A stretch of 7,188 bases of DNA from positions 1 to 7,188 of the forward strand of contig VMTI01000282.1 of NCBI GenBank assembly GCA_013791675.1. The letters run 5' to 3'. Under the pieces are notes generated by a model. It was given only the letters and a program-made list of their open reading frames with translations. It made no database searches and was not told where the DNA came from. Shown here piece after piece: positions 1 to 5,507 of the stretch (positions within the stretch are counted from its first letter, which is position 1; every line of letters starts with the position of its first letter). Source of the DNA: a bacterium (GTDB lineage: Bacteria; CG03). The translations under genes and the position numbers were made by a program.

Positions 1-2029
1 CTATCACACCTCCCGAATGCCGAACGCTTGTTTTCATCCAAAACTCAACACTGAAATCTTTGTAACCCGAGCACACATCTTCCATTCCCGGTACTTTTAC
101 CACATCATTGCTGCCGTCAAAACTCAAAGCGCTTCCGCTTTTACCTTCCGTCCAGCCTGCTCCGTATATCGTCCCGTTATTACCTTTTCCGCTTGTATCA
201 TTCAGGACATTCCCCGCCCCCTCGTCAAAATTCCAATATGCCGCGCAGGCGGGGTCATCCGACGGAGATATCCCACCGGCCCCTCCCGCCAGCGAGAATG
301 TTCCCGCATAAACCGTCCACGAACCCCCGTCTATACAATAACTCGTCGAGCTCACGCCCAATCCCTCGCCGTCTCCCTCAACCGCGAGGTCATCTACCGC
401 CGTCAGCGTATATGTCGTCCGGCCTGTAACAAAAGTATTAGAACCGTCCCCATACTTCGGCTCGCCCGAAACAAGCTCCGTCCTCGGGGGCTGTATGTCC
501 CACAGCGCCTCAAAACTTCCGCTTTCATTTGTCACCTTATGTCCCGCCCAGTCAATCGCTTCCACCGTCAATTTATAACGTCCGCACGTCGGTAAATCTA
601 AGGGCTCTATTGAATCTCCGCTTTTTACATAAATCTTCTCGCCGATTTTACCTGAATCATCCGCGTCAACAACTGTCAGATACGCCGCTTCATTATACGG
701 CCCCGCGTCCGAAACATTGAAAACAATATTCACTTTATCCTTCGTCGCAATATAACTCCCCCCTCCAACGGGCGAAACGATTTCAATTTCCGGCGGACTG
801 TCGTCAAGCGTGACTGTAATTGATTTCTGCTCTTCTTTATTCCCCACATTATCCTCGGCATAATACGAAAGAGCATATTCCCCGTCGCTTAAATTTGACT
901 GCTCGCTCCGGTATAAACTGAAATAATCAAACTTCGCCGCCGTTCTCGCTCCCGACGCGATATCCTCTATACCGTTACACGCTCCGATGCCGGCTTCCGC
1001 CGTCATTCCGCTCCCGTCAAATTCCTTAATCTTGAACCAGCTCAGAGCATTGGTGGAATAATATAACCGGTAGTTTGTTTCTTCTCTTCTGATTCTCAGA
1101 TAAAGAGCTTTTTCATAAAATTCATCAATGCTTATGCTTTCGCTGTATTGGCCGTTCTTCTCCATTGCCGCCATTACATAATTTTTATTGTCAATCTCCG
1201 TCTTTACCAGCTTGATATAATTGTCGGCATTCTGATAAATATAAATCCCCGCTTCCTGCCCTTCATATTCCGGGTTAAATTCCAGCTTCGTCTCAACCAC
1301 CCTGCCGCCGTAAACCGGCATATTCCTGAGAAGTATGTTTTCCTGATTATTATTCCGCAGGCTCCCGTCCGCCGTGTAAATAATAAGATTTTCTCTTTCT
1401 TCCGTCAGCGCCCGGTTTTCGGCATTACCTCTTTCCCATCGCCAATCCTGATTAAGTTCCGGCGCATTAAATTCATCGCGGAATATTTCCTGCTGTATTT
1501 CGCCGAGCAAGAATGACCCCGGATATGTCTTCTTCTGTTCCAAACCTATTCCATACATCGCGCCTTTAACGCCGCTTAACCTGTCATTAGTTTCAATCAG
1601 CATCGGCGTTTCCGGAGTCAGCATCAGAGCGCCGTCCGATGTAATGCGCGGTTCTCCTATGTGAAGTTCGCTCACCGCCGGCGTCGTATCCAGAATAACC
1701 GTAACAAGCGACTCCTCCGCCTGATTCCCTAAATTATCCTGTCCCCTGTACCGCAGAAGATATTCATTCTCACTTGACGGCGAAAACTTATCCTCATACT
1801 CCATCCATTCCCCGTCACCCAGTTTGTATTCCGTCAACGCGACGCCCGACGCGCTGTCCGTGGACTTTATCAGAATCCTTGTCTGCGGTGATATATAAAC
1901 ATTATAATCCGCATATTGAATTTGCGCTGAAATAAAAGCGGGAAAACAAACCGCAGACAAATAAAAGAAAAAAGACGCGGTTAACCCTCTTCTGCTATTC
2001 CCAAGGCTCGCTTGCTTAATAAAGGACAT
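1..2029 (-). CDS. Large secreted multidomain protein: Ig-like (OmpL47-like) + GH43-C2-like + laminin-G-like (C-terminus outside window)
   Basis: The frame is open from ATG 2029-2027 to the window edge, giving 676 visible residues with no stop. It starts 1 nt after the rhodanese stop (TAA-A-ATG), so translational coupling is likely. Residues 1-35 form a signal peptide: basic n-region with K5 and RR at 13-14, hydrophobic LTASFFFYLSAVCFPAF, probable cleavage ISA|QIQ. Modules in order: an Ig-like unit at about 42-118 (SGVALTEYKLGDGEW, then DNLGN); the first half of a second unit at 120-175; a GH43 C-terminal/DUF1349-type concanavalin-like domain at about 180-375 (FRDEFNAPELNQDWRWERG, ILLRNMP, GIYIYQNADNYIKL); the second half of the Ig unit (SDGEYALSYYAEDNVGNKE, 381-400); another Ig-like domain at 412-505; a further OmpL47-like unit from 512 (SGEPKYGDG); and a LamG_3-like domain from about 596 (AAYWNFDEGAGN, SALSFDGSNDVV, FSVEFWM). 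Likely a surface protein that binds glycans or other ligands. No catalytic domain is visible. Domain names rest on motif recognition, without a profile search. Confidence 0.85.
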   Translation of the reverse strand, partial: MSFIKQASLGNSRRGLTASFFFYLSAVCFPAFISAQIQYADYNVYISPQTRILIKSTDSASGVALTEYKLGDGEWMEYEDKFSPSSENEYLLRYRGQDNLGNQAEESLVTVILDTTPAVSELHIGEPRITSDGALMLTPETPMLIETNDRLSGVKGAMYGIGLEQKKTYPGSFLLGEIQQEIFRDEFNAPELNQDWRWERGNAENRALTEERENLIIYTADGSLRNNNQENILLRNMPVYGGRVVETKLEFNPEYEGQEAGIYIYQNADNYIKLVKTEIDNKNYVMAAMEKNGQYSESISIDEFYEKALYLRIRREETNYRLYYSTNALSWFKIKEFDGSGMTAEAGIGACNGIEDIASGARTAAKFDYFSLYRSEQSNLSDGEYALSYYAEDNVGNKEEQKSITVTLDDSPPEIEIVSPVGGGSYIATKDKVNIVFNVSDAGPYNEAAYLTVVDADDSGKIGEKIYVKSGDSIEPLDLPTCGRYKLTVEAIDWAGHKVTNESGSFEALWDIQPPRTELVSGEPKYGDGSNTFVTGRTTYTLTAVDDLAVEGDGEGLGVSSTSYCIDGGSWTVYAGTFSLAGGAGGISPSDDPACAAYWNFDEGAGNVLNDTSGKGNNGTIYGAGWTEGKSGSALSFDGSNDVVKVPGMEDVCSGYKDFSVEFWMKTSVRHSGGVI

Positions 2030-2030
2030 T

Positions 2031-2792
2031 TTAATCAACTGCCACCCCATAGCCCCTCTTTTCCCAAACCATTATGCCGCCTAATAATGTAGAAACATTC
2101 TCAAAACCGGCGCGGTTCAAAATATCCGCCGCTTTCTGTGACTCGCTCCCTGTTCGGTCATAAACAATTATTTCTCTACCCTTTTCAATTTCTTTTATTC
2201 TTTCGGCAATGTTTGCGAATGCCATATTTACCGCGCCTTTTATATGTCCCGCGACAAATTCATCGCGGTTTCTCACATCTACAATCATAATGTTTTTTAA
2301 TTTCATTTTTTTTATTAACTCGTCGGGCGATATGCCTTTTACTAAAACCCTAAACGGCTGTTTTTTTATCTCCACCACCGGATAAGATTTCTTTTTCCAG
2401 CCTCTCAGCCCCCCCGGCATAACAGACACATTCTTATAACCTCTTTCTGCGAGTCTCTGCGCCGCGTCTTTTGAGGTCGGGCAACCCGGTGATTCACAAT
2501 ATAAAACAATATCCATATCCTTACTGATTTTCTTATAATTTATTTCAGGCAGCGGGATTGACACCGCCCCTCTAATATGGCATTTTTCAAAATCCGGCAA
2601 CCGCCTCACGTCAATCAATATAAAATTTTCTCCTTTTATCTGCCTTTCCCTGACTTCCTTACAGCTTATTTTTTCTATTTTAGCAGGCATAATATTTCCC
2701 GAATCAGGCGAAATTGTTTTCCCCGTATTTATAGACGCGCAGCCGGAAACTAAAAATAATATCATTCCCATGGACAAAAAACATTCTTTCAT
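2031..2792 (-). CDS. Double rhodanese-domain lipoprotein
   Basis: 253 residues. The N-terminus is a lipoprotein signal with lipobox LVSGC; Cys18 would be lipidated, and Ala at +2 gives no inner-membrane retention signal, so outer-membrane anchoring facing the periplasm or cell surface is plausible. Rhodanese domain 1 (about 42-140) has DVRRLPDF, HIRGAVSIP and the active-site loop LYCESPGCPTS with Cys99 as the expected persulfide carrier, then MPGGLRGWKK. Domain 2 (about 153-250) has the same fold signature (VDVRNRDEFVAGHIKGAVNM, LLGGIMVWEKRGY), but its loop reads VYDRTGSESQKAA, with Asp212 where Cys is expected, so it should be non-catalytic. The start overlaps the preceding stop (ATGA, 2792-2789) and has GGAG 5 nt upstream (complement of 2798-2801). 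Sulfur transfer or sulfane-sulfur handling is the family role; the physiological substrate here is unknown. Confidence 0.9.
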   Translation of the reverse strand: MKECFLSMGMILFLVSGCASINTGKTISPDSGNIMPAKIEKISCKEVRERQIKGENFILIDVRRLPDFEKCHIRGAVSIPLPEINYKKISKDMDIVLYCESPGCPTSKDAAQRLAERGYKNVSVMPGGLRGWKKKSYPVVEIKKQPFRVLVKGISPDELIKKMKLKNIMIVDVRNRDEFVAGHIKGAVNMAFANIAERIKEIEKGREIIVYDRTGSESQKAADILNRAGFENVSTLLGGIMVWEKRGYGVAVD

Positions 2793-4408
2793 TTCTTCTC
2801 CAAATAAACAGCCCCTTCAAATTCAACAAAAATTGACGGCGGAACATTATCGGCATAAATCCGCAGTTCTTTCGCGTCCTCAAGATTACCAACGATATCT
2901 TTACTTCTGTAATAAATTATATTTTCCCCTGCCGTTAAAACAACAAAAGGCGCCGTATATTCCACCCACGGATTATCCCCTATCCTGTATTCCGTTAATT
3001 CAACCCCGCTAATATCGTCCGAAGCCGTTAAACTTATGCTTGATTTTGAAGTTATATAAACGGGTTCCTCTCCATATTTCGGCTCACCTATAAAAATAGC
3101 CGTGACCGGAGCAATGTTATCCATCTGAGTGACATCATAATGTAAGGTATAGCTTTTTTCCGAAGACATAATATCCACCAGATAAAAAAAGCTCTTTTTT
3201 ACCCAGTAATTGCGGGAGTTTATTATTTTTCCATCGGAGCGCGACACTTCCGATATTTCTATATCGCTGTCACACGGATCCGGAATTTTTATATAACCCC
3301 ATAACTCATTGACAGCGCCGGTTATGTCTATTTTAACCGCATTATTCTGCGGCGTGGGCGGAGGCCCCGCGCTCGCTTCAACCGCTACTACCGTAAATGA
3401 AGCTCCTTCTGATTCATAAATGGAATCCGGCGTACCGTCTTTATCCGCGTCACTGAAAAAATCAATAACATTATCTCTGCCGGGCGTATCCACAAGAACA
3501 TCCTTTATCAGGTAATGTGTATAAACCGCTTCAATTAAAGAAGTCTGAGCGCCGCCCAATTCCTGACTGTGGCTGAAAGAAGCCGTGAACTCATTAAATT
3601 CCCCTTTAAGACTGGAAAGCATATTCCAATACGCCATAACACTCCCATACGGGCCCGCTATATCTCCGAAATTAATCTGCAGCGTATCAGGAGCAGATTC
3701 GCCCTGCAGCCAGGAACCTGTAATTTCGTAATCCGCCCGCAGGCCCTTCTCATTATTGATTATCTTCACTTGCGATGAATCAATCTTAAAATCACGGGCT
3801 ACCCCATAGCCGGTATTCTTAGCTCTTACCGCCAGCATAAACGGGACAGATTCTTCCACCACACCTTCGGTAAGCGGGTCATCGCCCGTCACTTCGTTCG
3901 GCAAAAAATAATCCAGAATTATGCTCGGCTCAGGTTTTACAGTTATCCAATCCTCCCAGGTTTCCAATTTATACTGTTTGTCTGAAACACCGTAAAATAT
4001 ATCGGCCTTAACCGAATATCTTTTCCCTGTCGCGATTTCTCCTCCGGCGCCCTTGCCGGGTATAATTAACCAGTTTATTACGCCTGTCTTCAGCGGGCTT
4101 ATAATTCCAGTGCCGTCAACGCTGTTTATATCCCGCATCCCGTTGACCTTGATAAAAAATACCTCATTCGCCGCCACGCCGTTTTCGTCATTCACTTTCA
4201 CATCAAATCTTATATTCTCCAGCGGCATATTGTCCAGATTATTACTAAGTTTCAGTTCGGCATCAAAAGCCAGCCGTTCAAAAGTTATTTCCTGAATAAT
4301 TTGAAGTCGCACCTCCGCGCAAACCGTAGCGTCTGACGCATAAAGAGACATTGCTCCCGCGAACAGCGACAGCAAAATAAATATGACTTTATTTTTCATC
4401 TTCATCAT
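2789..4408 (-). CDS. Exported protein with conserved N-terminal extracellular region, calcium-loop motif and C-terminal Ig-like domain
   Basis: 539 residues with a Sec signal peptide (MMKMKNKVIFILLSLFAGAM, likely cleavage near SLYA|SD). Residues about 28-300 resemble a conserved, unnamed extracellular region known from many bacterial secreted proteins. Recognisable stretches are VRLQIIQEITFERLAFDAEL, WLIIPGKGAGG, VKPEPSIILDYFLPNEVTGDD, AVRAKNTGYGVARDFKI and WNMLSSLKGEF. Residues 319-328 read SDADKDGTPD, a thrombospondin-3-like calcium-loop motif. Residues about 433-520 form an OmpL47-like Ig unit (GEPKYGEEP, DISGVELTEYRIGDNPW, YYRSKDIVGN) closely similar to the units in the left-edge protein. 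The protein stops only about 18 residues into a following unit (DNVPPSIFVEFEGAVYLEKK). AGAGGG-like pairing is provided by AGAGGG (4422-4417) 8 nt before ATG 4408. Probably a surface or matrix component; no enzymatic motif is seen and the molecular function is unknown. Confidence 0.88.
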   Translation of the reverse strand: MMKMKNKVIFILLSLFAGAMSLYASDATVCAEVRLQIIQEITFERLAFDAELKLSNNLDNMPLENIRFDVKVNDENGVAANEVFFIKVNGMRDINSVDGTGIISPLKTGVINWLIIPGKGAGGEIATGKRYSVKADIFYGVSDKQYKLETWEDWITVKPEPSIILDYFLPNEVTGDDPLTEGVVEESVPFMLAVRAKNTGYGVARDFKIDSSQVKIINNEKGLRADYEITGSWLQGESAPDTLQINFGDIAGPYGSVMAYWNMLSSLKGEFNEFTASFSHSQELGGAQTSLIEAVYTHYLIKDVLVDTPGRDNVIDFFSDADKDGTPDSIYESEGASFTVVAVEASAGPPPTPQNNAVKIDITGAVNELWGYIKIPDPCDSDIEISEVSRSDGKIINSRNYWVKKSFFYLVDIMSSEKSYTLHYDVTQMDNIAPVTAIFIGEPKYGEEPVYITSKSSISLTASDDISGVELTEYRIGDNPWVEYTAPFVVLTAGENIIYYRSKDIVGNLEDAKELRIYADNVPPSIFVEFEGAVYLEKK

Positions 4409-4416
4409 TCACAAAA

Positions 4417-4422
4417 CCCTCT
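4417..4422 (-). promoter_or_regulatory. Ribosome binding site for the 539-residue exported protein
   Basis: The minus strand reads AGAGGG 8 nt before ATG 4408, which favours this start over the in-frame ATGs at 4405 and 4399. The site lies in the 49-nt gap between two divergent start codons, next to or inside the end of the inserted element. Confidence 0.55.
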
Positions 4423-4446
4423 ATATTTTTCAATCTTATTCATATC

Positions 4447-4452
4447 AGGAGG
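4447..4452 (+). promoter_or_regulatory. Ribosome binding site for the transposase
   Basis: Perfect AGGAGG, 5 nt before ATG 4458. It decides the transposase start at 4458. The in-frame ATG at 4383 lies inside the divergent exported-protein gene and would add 25 residues with no family similarity. Confidence 0.8.
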
Positions 4453-4457
4453 CCATT

Positions 4458-5507
4458 ATGTTTATTTCCAGTATTACCCGCATTCTTTCTAAAATTATTT
4501 TTGTTTTTCTTTCCGCGCGAAAACAAGCGGCGCGGAAATTTCTTATTCAAAGAAATACCGTTTGTCCCGATTGTTTGTTCTGCCCTTATAAAATTGAAAA
4601 TGAAATTTTGAAATCCGCCAACGCTTTTATGCGGGAACAAATTAAACAGCAAAAACACATACGCTGGACGAAAACTGCTCAACTCGGAATTATGCGGCTT
4701 GTCCATAAATTCGGTATCCCCCATACAAAAATCCCCGTTTATTTCCCTGTTGCACGAAGTACTTTTATCAGATGGCTGACAAAACTCAAAAACGGCAGCT
4801 TTTTTTATTCTATTAACTCCAGCCGTAAAATTCATCCCCAAAAAACACCTCGCGCAATCACCATCAAAAAAATCCTCCGTAAAAAACTTCATCTACAGCC
4901 GCCCCGAATTATTACTTCTCATCCCCATCAGGTATGGCAGATGGACATCACCACCGTTAAAATTTTCTGGTTTATTTCCGCTTACATTTTTGTCGCGATT
5001 GACGATTACTCCCGCGCCGTTATAACATTCTCCGTTTCCCTGAAACCCTCCGCGGATTGGATTGAGAACATTCTCCTTAAAGCTTTCACAACCCGCGGAA
5101 AGCCCGAAGCTGTCAGAACTGACAACGGCGGACAATTTATTTCTCAGCAGTTTAAAAGTTTTTTGAAAAATATGAATATCAGTCATCTACGCTGTCCCCC
5201 GCGCTATCCTCTCCTCAATGGAAAAGTAGAGAGGTTCTTCCTTTCTCTTAAAACCGAACTTCTCAATAGAATTTCTATTAACAGCTTCCGGCAACTCAAA
5301 CAACTGGTCGCGGAATATATAGCTTATTACAATTTCTACCGCCCACATCAGGGAATCAATATGCAAATCCCAATGACCCGCCTGAACAATCTCGTAGCCG
5401 CAGGGCTTATCCCTGCCTGTAATGATGGTCCGCAAAACTTCATCCCCATAAAAATTACCCGTCTCACTTTTGCCGGTATTTTGAATGCCTATGTAATTAG
5501 CAACTAA
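4458..5507 (+). CDS. Transposase with rve (DDE) integrase catalytic core, IS481/IS3-like
   Basis: 349 residues from ATG 4458. The N-terminal part is basic and holds a three-cysteine cluster (VCPDCLFCP, Cys36/39/42) and a helix-turn-helix-like region at about 74-110 (AQLGIMRLVHKFGIP...ARSTFIRWL). The rve core follows from about 155: HQVWQMDITTVKIF with Asp163, AIDDYSRAVITF, RTDNGGQF with Asp222, and NGKVERFF with Glu258. The spacing from Asp222 to Glu258 is exactly 35 residues, the classic D,D-35-E arrangement. AYYNFYRPHQGI (289-300) is the conserved tail of this superfamily. The triad and core are intact, so the enzyme could be active. The last 37 residues, from Val313, begin exactly at a REP palindrome (VAAGLIPAC) and look like sequence acquired from a repeat. 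An antisense open frame overlaps the 3' third. The subfamily assignment is by motif only. Confidence 0.88.
   Translation: MFISSITRILSKIIFVFLSARKQAARKFLIQRNTVCPDCLFCPYKIENEILKSANAFMREQIKQQKHIRWTKTAQLGIMRLVHKFGIPHTKIPVYFPVARSTFIRWLTKLKNGSFFYSINSSRKIHPQKTPRAITIKKILRKKLHLQPPRIITSHPHQVWQMDITTVKIFWFISAYIFVAIDDYSRAVITFSVSLKPSADWIENILLKAFTTRGKPEAVRTDNGGQFISQQFKSFLKNMNISHLRCPPRYPLLNGKVERFFLSLKTELLNRISINSFRQLKQLVAEYIAYYNFYRPHQGINMQIPMTRLNNLVAAGLIPACNDGPQNFIPIKITRLTFAGILNAYVISN

Noticed and set aside
1976..2029. Tat signal (SRRGLTA) in the left-edge protein
   Set aside because: Two arginines occur but the rest of the S/T-RR-x-F-L-K pattern is missing, the h-region is strongly hydrophobic, and the protein is a modular exoprotein without cofactor domains; an ordinary Sec signal is simpler.
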